A stretch of DNA of 54,897 nucleotides from Clostridia bacterium (GTDB taxonomy: Bacteria > Bacillota > Clostridia > Oscillospirales > CAG-272). The notes under the pieces are model-generated. The model ran no database searches, was not told the DNA's origin, and saw only the letters and a program-made list of their open reading frames with translations. A program made the translations under genes and the position numbers. The stretch is taken from contig JAFVYL010000005.1 of assembly GCA_017508665.1 (NCBI GenBank), forward strand, positions 1 through 54,897, written 5' to 3'. Shown here piece by piece: positions 1 through 7,453 of the stretch (the first letter of the stretch is position 1; each line of letters starts with the position of its first letter).

Positions 1-891
1 AACACGGTTTACCTTCGTCCCGAGACCGCTCAGGGTATCTTTGTTAACTTCTCCTCCGTACAGCGTTCTACCAGAAAGAAGCTCCCCTTCGGTGTAGCTC
101 AGATAGGTAAGTCCTTCAGAAACGAGATCACTCCCGGCAACTTTGTATTCCGTACCCGTGAGTTTGAGCAGATGGAGCTTGAGTTCTTCTGCAAGCCCGG
201 TACAGACCTTGAGTGGTTCGCCTATTGGAAGAACTTCTGCCATCAGTGGCTTCTCAATCTCGGCATGAAGGCTGAGAACCTCAGACTCCGTGACCACGAT
301 CCCGAGGAGCTTTGCTTCTATTCCAAGGCTACCACAGACTTTGAGTTCCTCTTCCCGTTCGGTTGGGGCGAGCTTTGGGGAATAGCTGACAGAACAGATT
401 ACGATCTCGGTCAGCACCAGGAGCACTCCGGCAAGGATCTCACCTACTTCGATCCCGAAACCAACGAGCACTATATTCCTTACGTAGTAGAGCCCTCTCT
501 CGGCGCAGACAGAGTTGCTCTTGCATTCCTTGTTGATGCATATGACGAGGAGACTCTCGGTGAGGGTGACGTAAGAGTTGTTCTTCATCTTCATCCCGCA
601 CTTGCACCCGTTAAGGCTGCAATCCTTCCTCTTTCCAAGAAGCTTTCCGATAAGGCTCTTGAGCTTTATGACGAGCTTTCCAAGGAGTTTGCTTGCGATT
701 TCGATGAGACCGGATCTATCGGTAAGAGATATCGCCGTGAGGATGAGATCGGTACTCCCTTCTGCATTACCTATGACTTCGACACCGAGAATGACGGTTG
801 CGTAACCGTTCGTGACAGAGATACTATGGAGCAGGTTCGTATCCCTGTATCCGAGGTTAAGGAATACATCAGAGAAAGACTTAAGTTCTAA
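1..891 (+). CDS. glyS: Glycyl-tRNA synthetase, C-terminal part (5' end outside window)
   Basis: Charges tRNA-Gly with glycine in the cytoplasm. The reading frame is open from base 1 and enters the window in the class II catalytic core: the motif reading [12 protein letters not shown], then [19 protein letters not shown] and a motif 2-type [14 protein letters not shown] are directly visible. The later [10 protein letters not shown] is motif 3-like, and the anticodon-binding domain ([18 protein letters not shown]) closes the protein. This is the single-chain GlyQS-independent type usual in Gram-positives. The start and N-terminal half lie before the window. An internal ATG at 172 is in frame but is not the real start, because the homologous sequence continues upstream of it. 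A stem-loop follows the stop. The family call is secure. Confidence 0.96.
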   Translation, partial: NTVYLRPETAQGIFVNFSSVQRSTRKKLPFGVAQIGKSFRNEITPGNFVFRTREFEQMELEFFCKPGTDLEWFAYWKNFCHQWLLNLGMKAENLRLRDHDPEELCFYSKATTDFEFLFPFGWGELWGIADRTDYDLGQHQEHSGKDLTYFDPETNEHYIPYVVEPSLGADRVALAFLVDAYDEETLGEGDVRVVLHLHPALAPVKAAILPLSKKLSDKALELYDELSKEFACDFDETGSIGKRYRREDEIGTPFCITYDFDTENDGCVTVRDRDTMEQVRIPVSEVKEYIRERLKF

Positions 892-901
892 TAAAAAAAA
901 C

Positions 902-934
902 GGAGCTGTCGGTAATTTTCGGCAGCTCCTTTGA
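902..934 (+). terminator. Stem-loop after glyS, probable weak intrinsic terminator
   Basis: GGAGCTGTCG and CGGCAGCTCC form a 10-bp stem with one G-U pair around a short AT-rich loop, preceded by an A-run and followed by only three Ts. The short U-tract suggests partial termination, so luxS, starting at 949, could receive read-through from glyS. No separate promoter for luxS is visible between them. Confidence 0.6.
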
Positions 935-948
935 ATAGAGGAATCAAT

Positions 949-1422
949 ATGGATAATTTAACACGCATAGCCTCTTTTTCGGTAAACCACGACTATGTTA
1001 CCGAGGGAATATACGTATCTCGTATTGATGGAGACGTTACTACATACGATATGAGAACGAGAGTGCCCAACAATAAGGATGACGACTATATGTCAAACCT
1101 CGTGATGCACTCGTTTGAGCACCTTTTTGCCACCTATGTCAGAAACAGTAAAATCGGTACCCGTGTCATTTATTTCGGCCCTATGGGGTGTCAGACGGGA
1201 TTCTATCTTCTTATAAGAGATGCGAAGAACGAAGAGACTCTTGAGGTAGTATTCGATATACTTGAGAAAATAATCAATCATGACGGGGAGATGCCCGGCG
1301 CTAAGCGCGAGGAGTGTGGCAATTACAAGAATCTTGACCTCGAGTCTGCAAAGGCGGAGGCGAGAAAATATCTTGAAGTGCTCAGAAGCTCCGATAATAA
1401 TTTCAGATATCCGGAGGCGTAA
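949..1422 (+). CDS. luxS: S-ribosylhomocysteine lyase (AI-2 synthesis)
   Basis: Cleaves S-ribosylhomocysteine to homocysteine and DPD, the precursor of autoinducer-2. The 157-residue product has the LuxS metal site: HSFEH at residues 54-58 gives the two histidines and the catalytic glutamate, and the third ligand is the Cys of ECGNY. The catalytic Cys is in GPMGC (about residue 81). The length matches the family (about 155). I chose ATG 949 because an AGAGG lies just upstream. A TTG at 931 is in frame but falls in the preceding hairpin. mtnN follows one base after the stop, with its ribosome binding site inside the luxS end, so the two steps from S-adenosylhomocysteine to AI-2 are co-expressed. 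Whether AI-2 is used for signalling or only methyl-cycle recycling cannot be read from here. Confidence 0.96.
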   Translation: MDNLTRIASFSVNHDYVTEGIYVSRIDGDVTTYDMRTRVPNNKDDDYMSNLVMHSFEHLFATYVRNSKIGTRVIYFGPMGCQTGFYLLIRDAKNEETLEVVFDILEKIINHDGEMPGAKREECGNYKNLDLESAKAEARKYLEVLRSSDNNFRYPEA

Positions 1423-1423
1423 T

Positions 1424-2125
1424 ATGGATTTCAAAGCAAATATCGGAATAATCGGCGCGATGGACGATGAGGTGAGAGAGATAATATCTCAGCTCAAAGA
1501 TAGAAATACGGAAACCGTTAGCGGTATAGAATTCAACACGGGTACACTTTACGGTAAAAACGTTGTAATAGCAAAATGCGGAATAGGCAAGGTGTTTGCC
1601 GCTATATGTACCGAAGCAATGATAATCAAGTATTCTCCGGATCTTATAATTAATTCGGGTGTCGGAGGTGCGCTCGCAGGCGGACTTCGTCCTCTTGACA
1701 TTGTCTTTGCTGACAAACTCGTTCAGCACGATATGGACACGTCTGCTATAGGCGATCCGGTAGGACTCGTGTCCGGAATCAATAGGGTTTACTTTGATAC
1801 CGATCCAAGAGCAAGAGAAATCCTCGTTGCCGCGGCACAAGATCTTTCGGTCAGTTGCATTGTAGGTACTATAGCTACGGGTGACAAATTCATTTCCGCT
1901 ACCACGGACAAGGCGAGACTTGTTGACACGTTTGGCGCTGTGGCTTGCGAAATGGAGGGGTGCGCTGTAGCCCATACTGCATTTGTTAACACTACCCCGT
2001 GCGCGGTTATTCGCGCAATTTCCGACTCTGCAGACGGAGAGGCCACTATGGACTATCCTACCTTCCTCCCGCTTGCGGTTAAGGTTTCTACGGCGCTTAC
2101 ACTTGCGCTGGTAGAGAAGTATTGA
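1424..2125 (+). CDS. mtnN: 5'-methylthioadenosine/S-adenosylhomocysteine nucleosidase
   Basis: Hydrolyses methylthioadenosine and S-adenosylhomocysteine, releasing adenine. Its S-ribosylhomocysteine product is the LuxS substrate. The 233-residue protein shows the Pfs/PNP-fold landmarks: IGIIGAMDDEV at the N-terminus, NSGVGGAL, GDKFI, the ribose-binding CEMEGCAVAH, and the catalytic Asp in RAISDSADG near the C-terminus. The reading frame extends upstream through luxS to 1280, but the ATG at 1424 is preceded by GGAGG at the right distance and matches the usual protein start. It is the second gene of a luxS-mtnN operon closed by a long inverted repeat. Confidence 0.96.
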   Translation: MDFKANIGIIGAMDDEVREIISQLKDRNTETVSGIEFNTGTLYGKNVVIAKCGIGKVFAAICTEAMIIKYSPDLIINSGVGGALAGGLRPLDIVFADKLVQHDMDTSAIGDPVGLVSGINRVYFDTDPRAREILVAAAQDLSVSCIVGTIATGDKFISATTDKARLVDTFGAVACEMEGCAVAHTAFVNTTPCAVIRAISDSADGEATMDYPTFLPLAVKVSTALTLALVEKY

Positions 2126-2178
2126 TATAAAAAGAGTAAGCATACAGACACCGTCTTGCGTGCTTACTCTTTTTATAT
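2125..2178. terminator. Bidirectional intrinsic terminator after mtnN
   Basis: A perfect 18-bp inverted repeat (left arm 2125-2142, right arm 2161-2178) has an A-rich outer left end and a T-rich outer right end, so each strand has a stem followed by a U-tract. It ends the luxS-mtnN transcript and can also stop the convergent minus-strand helicase transcript, whose gene ends at 2316. Confidence 0.9.
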
Positions 2179-2315
2179 TTAAGGTTTTCATCGTTGCGCA
2201 GGCGGAGTTGATCTTTTGCCTTAATAAAGTCAAAGCTCAGGACAACTTCCGTTACAGGGCAACTCTGATAGGCAAATTCTTGTTATATGTGAAACAAATA
2301 TCGCCATGGCTGATA

Positions 2316-4700
2316 TTATTGATCTGCCCAGAACTTATCCAACTCGCATCTGAGATCCTTAGCATCGGATATATATTGCATACCCTTCCAAAGCGAGGGT
2401 ATGCTTTTTTTGTATATCGGATCTGCAAAGCGGTCGTCGATAAGTACTATTACACCCTTATCGTCCTCGCGACGTATAACTCGCCCTGCCGCCTGAAAGA
2501 CTTTATTCATTCCAGGATAAATATAGGCATACTGCTTGCCCTCCTCATACTTTTCCTCAAAGTACTCGGATATGACCTCTCTCTCGTAGGAAAGCGAGGG
2601 GATACCTATACCGACTACTACCGCGCCTATCAGACGCTCTCCGACAAGATCGATGCCCTCGGAATATATTCCTCCCATTACGCAGAAGCCGACAAGGTAT
2701 GACTCTGAGTTTTCGGAAAAAGCAGAGAGAAACGCTTCCTTTTCATCCTTGCTCATATCAGGTCGCTGGAGCATTGATTTTACCTTTGGGTATTTTGCGC
2801 TGAATTCATGGTATATAGCCTCGGCATATTCAAAGGACGGAGCAAAGACCATGTAGTGTCCTCTCTTTGCGGATAGAGTTGCCGCAATTACCCTACATAC
2901 GGCCGGCAGAGTTCTCTCTCGCTCGGAGTATCGAATGCTTACTCTGTCCATTATTGCGACCGCAAGCTGTTCGGGATTGAACGGCGAGGTTACCTCGAGA
3001 GTGTCAGCGTAAGAGTCGTCGGTCAGTATGGATCGGTAATAGTCGAGGGGCGAGAGAGTAGCCGAGAAGAATACGGCTCCCGCGCCCTTGGATATACGCT
3101 TTTGTATTTCGCCGGATGCATCTATACACAGCGCCTTAAAGGATATCACTCCGTTGGTGTAGTATATGAGGAAACGGTGCCCCGTGTCAAAGGATTCTAA
3201 GCTTTTTACAAGCTTTTTAACCTTGTAGTAAAGATCACGTATGATCTTGAGACGTGCATTTTTTTCACAGTCGTGCGCTTTTACAGCTGCTTCTTCCTCG
3301 TCCTCGAGCGACGAGTAGAGCCGTGCAATTATATCGTAGAGATTACCGGGTACGTAGGATAGAGTTGTCGCGCCGAGCTCTTCTCCTTTGTCGTTACGCC
3401 TTATTTCATCCTTTACGGCAGGGAAGAGAGTGTCGAAAATTTCCTCTTTTAGCTTTGGCAAGGTCTCGCGCAGCTTAGAGAGCGCGCCGATCTCATCTCG
3501 TGAAAGCAATTCGTCTATATCCTTGAGTGAAAGCTCAGATGAATACATCTCGCGGCTTCTGTCGGCTAAGTTGTGCGCCTCGTCGATTAGGAATGCATAG
3601 CGTCCGCCCTCTGTAAAGAAACGGCGGATATATACCACGGGGTCAAAGAGATAGTTGAAGTCGCAGATTATAAAGTCGCACAGCTCCGAGTAAGCAAGCT
3701 CAAGCTCATAAGGACATACCGAATAACAGATGGCTATATCCCTGATATCGTTGATATCAATTACGCATTTTCCAAGTGAGTGCACGGCCATTACAGCTTC
3801 GGCGAGCTTGTTGCATTTTGCCATTTCGCACATGCTGAGGCTCTCGCGACATACGAGCTTTAAAGGGCAGCTTTTTTCCTTTGAGGTGAGTATTATAGCT
3901 TTGATCTTGGCTCCGTTTTGCGAAAACAGCTTGAGACAGTCACGTGCTGCCTCCGCGGTTGTTCCTTTTGGAGTAAGGTAAAAGGCCTTATCGCATTTTT
4001 CGTCCGCTATTGCTTTGAGGGCAGGGTATATTACCGAAACCGTCTTACCCGTTCCTGTTGGGGCGCATGCGAGCAGGGTGTTGCCCTTTGTCAGAGCTCT
4101 GTATGCGCGACGTATGAATTCATCCTGTCCTTCGCGTACGTCGGTGTAAGGGAAGCGTATAGCCTTCATTGACGGGAGTCGCTCGGTGACACGCTCTATT
4201 TCCGGCTGGGCAAAAATCGAGATCGCATCCGCGCATTTTTTGAAGAAGGAGTCGAGAGCCGATTTCTCTACTGTCTCCGTGGTAGTCTCGATAGCTCCGC
4301 TTGACTCGTTTACGTAGATTATTTTGAGATCTACAGCGGTGAGCCCCCTTGTGTCTGAGAGGATCTTGCCGAGGACAAAGCCCTCACCTCTTGCCTGCGC
4401 GATTTCGTGCTTTCTTGCAGCCTTAGTCACACCCGTGCTGCTTTTTACTAAGGTTATCTCGCTACTCTCGATCCTGTCGGCATAGCCGAAAATGCGGTAA
4501 TCTATGCCGCTGTGCGAAAAGTCAAAGGTCAATTTCTCACCATCGGTGATCCCGAGCGATGAGAGGAAAATACGGGATGCCCCTTTCAGATCCGGCTCGC
4601 ACTCGTCGGTGGGGAGCGTAGGGGAAATTCTTCTCCTGGCGACGGATATGAATTCATCAAGGGGAATAAGTATTCGGTTTTCACTTGCTATATGCTTCAT
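2316..4700 (-). CDS. XPD/DinG-type Fe-S superfamily 2 DNA helicase with degenerate nuclease-like N-terminus
   Basis: ATP-dependent 5'-3' DNA helicase of the Rad3/XPD family, probably acting in DNA repair or recombination. The 794 residues show Walker A APTGTGKT at 213-220, a DEAH box in LIDEAHNLADR at 372-382, an SAT-type motif (FFSATLSP) and the C-terminal AAGRVIRREDDKG motif VI. Between motifs I and II, Cys residues at about 278, 284, 325 and 329 (the last in CPYE) fit a 4Fe-4S cluster. The first 180 residues look like the RecB/Cas4-type domain seen in relatives, but the expected D...ExK centre reads GYADRIE...LVKSS, so the nuclease is probably inactive. ATG 4700 has GGAGG just upstream. 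The gene stands alone between the luxS terminator and the phage-like operon. Confidence 0.86.
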   Translation of the reverse strand: MKHIASENRILIPLDEFISVARRRISPTLPTDECEPDLKGASRIFLSSLGITDGEKLTFDFSHSGIDYRIFGYADRIESSEITLVKSSTGVTKAARKHEIAQARGEGFVLGKILSDTRGLTAVDLKIIYVNESSGAIETTTETVEKSALDSFFKKCADAISIFAQPEIERVTERLPSMKAIRFPYTDVREGQDEFIRRAYRALTKGNTLLACAPTGTGKTVSVIYPALKAIADEKCDKAFYLTPKGTTAEAARDCLKLFSQNGAKIKAIILTSKEKSCPLKLVCRESLSMCEMAKCNKLAEAVMAVHSLGKCVIDINDIRDIAICYSVCPYELELAYSELCDFIICDFNYLFDPVVYIRRFFTEGGRYAFLIDEAHNLADRSREMYSSELSLKDIDELLSRDEIGALSKLRETLPKLKEEIFDTLFPAVKDEIRRNDKGEELGATTLSYVPGNLYDIIARLYSSLEDEEEAAVKAHDCEKNARLKIIRDLYYKVKKLVKSLESFDTGHRFLIYYTNGVISFKALCIDASGEIQKRISKGAGAVFFSATLSPLDYYRSILTDDSYADTLEVTSPFNPEQLAVAIMDRVSIRYSERERTLPAVCRVIAATLSAKRGHYMVFAPSFEYAEAIYHEFSAKYPKVKSMLQRPDMSKDEKEAFLSAFSENSESYLVGFCVMGGIYSEGIDLVGERLIGAVVVGIGIPSLSYEREVISEYFEEKYEEGKQYAYIYPGMNKVFQAAGRVIRREDDKGVIVLIDDRFADPIYKKSIPSLWKGMQYISDAKDLRCELDKFWADQ

Positions 4701-4731
4701 ACCCTGCCTCCGTGTTTGTTTTTATACGTAT

Positions 4732-4760
4732 ATTTTACTATAAAATTATACTAAAGTCAA
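4732..4760 (-). promoter_or_regulatory. Sigma-A promoter for the helicase gene
   Basis: On the minus strand, TTGACT (4760-4755) and TAAAAT (4737-4732) are separated by exactly 17 bp. The start codon is 32 bp beyond the -10 box. Confidence 0.7.
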
Positions 4761-4770
4761 CAGAATACGG

Positions 4771-4799
4771 AAAAACACCGCCGCAAAATAGCGGCGGTG
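4771..4799 (-). terminator. Intrinsic terminator closing the phage-like operon
   Basis: CACCGCCGC and GCGGCGGTG make a perfect 9-bp GC-rich stem with a 6-nt loop. On the minus strand it is followed directly by TTTTT. It lies 25 bp past the stop of the last capsid-operon gene and separates that operon from the helicase promoter. Confidence 0.88.
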
Positions 4800-4824
4800 A
4801 AAACAAGGTGCGTTTTCTTGTTTT

Positions 4825-5649
4825 TTAGTTGCGTTTGCCGAGAAACGAGTCAAGGAGTCGTGACTTTATCTCGAGCCAGCCTTTTTCGCTTTCGGTTGCA
4901 TACTGATATCCTGCAGCGTATCCCTTAAGTCCTATGATGGGTAGGGTGGAGAGCTTGATCAACGCCTCTATAACTCCTGCTGCGCTCAGATTGTCGCGCG
5001 TTTTGATCATCACCGAAACGGTGAATATCATACACACGGTAGACGGAATAAGTCTGAGGATCATATGTATAAGGCGTGAGCTTTCGGGGTTTCTTAGCTC
5101 TGTGTCTGAGCGGTGATCCCGGGAGAGGAGATTTGCCGCATCGAGCTCAGCACACTTGATTTTTTCGACACGTCTTAGCTCTTTTGTGGATTTTTTGCCT
5201 AAGTTCTCACCCTTTAGGTATCTTTGATACTCATCCTTTGTATACCCGAGTGAGAAGAGCAGATTACTCCTTCTATACTCAAGATCCGCCTCTCTGTAGT
5301 CAAGGCAGAATTTCCTGAGAGAAACTATATCGTCTCCGCATATTTTGTCTCTGAGCGCGTTGAATTTTTCGCTTGCCGCCTTGTACTCATCTCCCTCGCG
5401 TCCGAGCTTTTCGCCCGCATCCTCAAGAGAAAAATACATAACGTAGGATGCGATAAGCATCATTAATAGCGTAGAGGTGAAGCTCTCGCCGCGAAAGTCC
5501 GAGAAGCCAATCTCGGTGAATGATATCAGCGCCGTTATTATCAAGGTGATAACGGCTACCGCTTTGCCGACGTTTGCTACCAGAAAAGAGTATCCGCGTT
5601 TTACAAGATTGCCTGAGGCAATGATTCCGAGATCAAGTCCGTCATTCAT
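4825..5649 (-). CDS. Multi-spanning membrane protein, last gene of phage-like operon, function unknown
   Basis: I do not recognise this 274-residue protein. Hydrophobic helices are visible near residues 27-45 and 60-76, then a long charged central part (about 80-190, rich in Lys, Glu and Arg, probably helical and cytoplasmic), then further hydrophobic stretches near 195-215 and 225-245. It overlaps the gene before it by 8 bp and has AGAGG upstream, so it is translated with the operon. It is last in a transcript that starts with terminase genes and is followed by a strong terminator. A membrane role in particle release (holin-like) or in DNA entry is possible from position alone. No catalytic motif is visible. 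Confidence 0.62.
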   Translation of the reverse strand: MNDGLDLGIIASGNLVKRGYSFLVANVGKAVAVITLIITALISFTEIGFSDFRGESFTSTLLMMLIASYVMYFSLEDAGEKLGREGDEYKAASEKFNALRDKICGDDIVSLRKFCLDYREADLEYRRSNLLFSLGYTKDEYQRYLKGENLGKKSTKELRRVEKIKCAELDAANLLSRDHRSDTELRNPESSRLIHMILRLIPSTVCMIFTVSVMIKTRDNLSAAGVIEALIKLSTLPIIGLKGYAAGYQYATESEKGWLEIKSRLLDSFLGKRN

Positions 5650-6022
5650 TCTTTACGTCCTCTTTTCCGTATCTTCTCGCGAGCTTGAAAATGAGAGATC
5701 CGATCAGATTGGATATAAGGCCTACAAAGGATATCACCGTCATTTCGTCCGCTATCCTCGAGAGCGAGAGAAACAGTATGAATGAGATCAGCCACATTAC
5801 GGGTGCTGACGGAGAGCGCAGAATCTGCTTGAAATACTTATAAAGAGGTACAGCCGCAAGGCCTATAAGAATGAGAGAGATGCCGGAGAGTATACTTGCA
5901 TCTTCTCTTTCAATCCAGAGTGGAAAGTATGAAAAAATCGACACGGTTACGGGAATAACCGATATCGCAAGTCCGAGCGCGTTAAAAAGCAGCCTCTTGC
6001 TTGGATTAATCTCCGGGGTCAT
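5642..6022 (-). CDS. Small membrane protein in phage-like operon
   Basis: This 126-residue protein has four hydrophobic segments (about 10-32, 42-60, 73-92 and 97-115) separated by short charged loops and ends in a basic/acidic tail. Size and topology resemble a holin or a small ion-channel-like protein, but nothing specific identifies it. It overlaps the preceding gene by 17 bp and the following one by 8 bp, which argues for translational coupling and for a real gene rather than a chance frame. It sits between a secreted/coiled-coil protein and another multi-spanning protein. Confidence 0.6.
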   Translation of the reverse strand: MTPEINPSKRLLFNALGLAISVIPVTVSIFSYFPLWIEREDASILSGISLILIGLAAVPLYKYFKQILRSPSAPVMWLISFILFLSLSRIADEMTVISFVGLISNLIGSLIFKLARRYGKEDVKNE

Positions 6023-6611
6023 TCTGAAGCAACTCTCCCTTCATAGCGGCGATCCTTTCGCCTACTGCATCCTTCTGATACTGAGGCAGTGCCGATGCCA
6101 TAAAGATATCGTAAAGCATATCTATCTGGGAGCTGAGAATGAGCTTGAAGGCCGCCTTTTCTCTCTCTGCGCGTGATTCGTCCTCAAGACGCTCCTTGAG
6201 CATGAGGTCAAGCGTGTCAACCTTTTCAGTAAGTCCCTCGAGGATATTCTTAGCGCCCTCGAGCCCGTCTGTGAGCTGCGAGTGCTTTTCTATGCTTTCG
6301 CTTGTATCTTCTTTTATTTTGCTGACCGCATTTCCTATACTTATGAGAGAGCCCTTCAGAAGCGGTAGCAAGCCCTTTTTATAAGCCACGGCAAGCACCA
6401 GCGAGCCTGCAAAGGTCATAGCGCAGAGTATCTCACCTGCATATGCGGTTATTTCCGCATACGCCTTGGAGAACATATTGCTATTCTCGGCATCTTCGGT
6501 CTCGGTAAGCTCGTCAGTCTGCATATCTGCGGCTGATGCCGATACGGTAAAGCATACCGTCAGCGCTATAAGTAAGGCTGTAACAAATAGGTATTTGAGC
6601 TTGTTTTTCAT
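6006..6611 (-). CDS. Exported or membrane-anchored coiled-coil protein of phage-like operon
   Basis: The 201-residue product begins with a clear signal peptide: a short basic start, a hydrophobic core (YLFVTALLIALTVCFTV) and an ASA cleavage-like site near residue 28. A second hydrophobic helix is near residues 55-80 (EILCAMTFAGSLVLAVAY). The rest is a long charged helix from about 95 to 170 with heptad-like spacing, probably a coiled coil. Its ATG overlaps the stop of the gene before it (ATGA), with AAGGAAGG upstream. A signal peptide is unusual in a virion morphogenesis operon. It suggests that the particle, or its release, involves the cell envelope. No known family was recognised. Confidence 0.62.
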   Translation of the reverse strand: MKNKLKYLFVTALLIALTVCFTVSASAADMQTDELTETEDAENSNMFSKAYAEITAYAGEILCAMTFAGSLVLAVAYKKGLLPLLKGSLISIGNAVSKIKEDTSESIEKHSQLTDGLEGAKNILEGLTEKVDTLDLMLKERLEDESRAEREKAAFKLILSSQIDMLYDIFMASALPQYQKDAVGERIAAMKGELLQNDPGD

Positions 6612-7018
6612 TTTTCCTTCCTTTCAAAATCGAAAATTTGATGTCCGTTACAGGATATTTCGAGCTTTTGCGTTCTTGTACGGAGATTTATAATTTCTGC
6701 TTCGAGATCGCAGCATCGCTTGAGAAGTCTGCGCGCGAGTGAGCCGTCATCCTTAAGCGTTATGCTTTTTCCGTGCTTCGTGAAGCTTTCAACAGCATAC
6801 ACACCGGAGTCGGATTCGAGCCTCGGCGAATATTCTCCGTCTCTGAGTGAAGAGATGGGGATCTCTACTTCGCCCTCACACAGGGGAAGTATCTTGCCTC
6901 CGATGAGAAGAGCTCCGGCGTGCTGCGGGGTGAATGAAAGAATGAGAGTATCCCTGTCGCCCTCGTTGAATTCTACCCACTCGGCGATACCGTGTGAAGT
7001 AATATAGCGTATTTTCAT
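6608..7018 (-). CDS. Phage-like operon protein, possible baseplate or tail-tip component
   Basis: A 136-residue protein with no family that I can name. The N-terminal two thirds reads as a beta-rich domain (repeated short hydrophobic strands with Gly turns, for example GALLIGGKILPLCEGEVEI). The C-terminal third is a helix (LEAEIINLRTRTQKLEIS) that could be a coiled coil. A longer frame reaches 7054, but ATG 7018 has AAGGAGAGG upstream, and the stop of the preceding gene is only just upstream, so 7018 is the start. The composition resembles small structural proteins of Gram-positive phages. The role is inferred from position only. Confidence 0.6.
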   Translation of the reverse strand: MKIRYITSHGIAEWVEFNEGDRDTLILSFTPQHAGALLIGGKILPLCEGEVEIPISSLRDGEYSPRLESDSGVYAVESFTKHGKSITLKDDGSLARRLLKRCCDLEAEIINLRTRTQKLEISCNGHQIFDFERKEK

Positions 7019-7019
7019 C

Positions 7020-7424
7020 TTACACGTCCTCTCCTTTACTTTCTGCGACTTCAATTTTGTTTTTCAGGGTATCGATCTCGGCATATATGGTTATAAGGTG
7101 TGCAAGCAGGCTTTTTCCGAGTATTCCGAAATAGGCTGCAAGCTCGCCGGATTTTATATCCTCAAAGAGATTGTGGAGGGTGTGTCCGTCTTTGATACCG
7201 CTGGGGACAGCCGATGCCAACGAGTTTTCGCCAAAGCTGTGTACGTCTCCTATCAAAGCATTGTAATGCTCGATTATATACAGCGGCAGCTTGTCAAACG
7301 CTTCCTTCATCTCGCTCGCACTATAACCTCTTCCACCGAGTGATCGCGGAGCTGTAGGATGTGTGGGCAGAGAAGAGATGAGAATGTGCTCAATGTCGGA
7401 GTTTAGTATTTTCTTTGCTTTCAT
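7020..7424 (-). CDS. Phage-like operon protein of unknown function
   Basis: 134 residues, soluble, mostly helical by composition. The first third has a distinctive run, SLPTHPTAPRSLGGRGYSA, followed by SEMKEAFDKLPLYIIEHYN. Such a proline/glycine-rich entry followed by an amphipathic helix looks like a conserved linker-plus-helix module of a structural protein, but I cannot name the family. The C-terminus (AHLITIYAEIDTLKNKIEVAE) is a probable coiled coil. ATG 7424 has AAAGGA at good spacing. It sits 29 bp after the tail-hub-like gene, and its stop is one base before the start of the next gene. Confidence 0.58.
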   Translation of the reverse strand: MKAKKILNSDIEHILISSLPTHPTAPRSLGGRGYSASEMKEAFDKLPLYIIEHYNALIGDVHSFGENSLASAVPSGIKDGHTLHNLFEDIKSGELAAYFGILGKSLLAHLITIYAEIDTLKNKIEVAESKGEDV

Positions 7425-7453
7425 TTAATGTCCTTTCTTTTGCGCATGGCGCA

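Noticed and set aside
1403..2233. 276-codon open frame on the minus strand opposite mtnN
   Set aside because: Antisense shadow of a well-supported gene; composition is Arg/Ser/Tyr-rich without any family motif, and it runs through the bidirectional terminator.
2160..2702. 180-codon plus-strand frame starting in the terminator
   Set aside because: Lies opposite the C-terminal end of the helicase gene, has no ribosome binding site and no protein-like motifs.
4799..4826. Second hairpin AAAACAAG/CTTGTTTT with a T-run on the plus strand
   Set aside because: It overlaps the stop region of the last operon gene, is AT-rich, and points in the direction with no upstream plus-strand gene.
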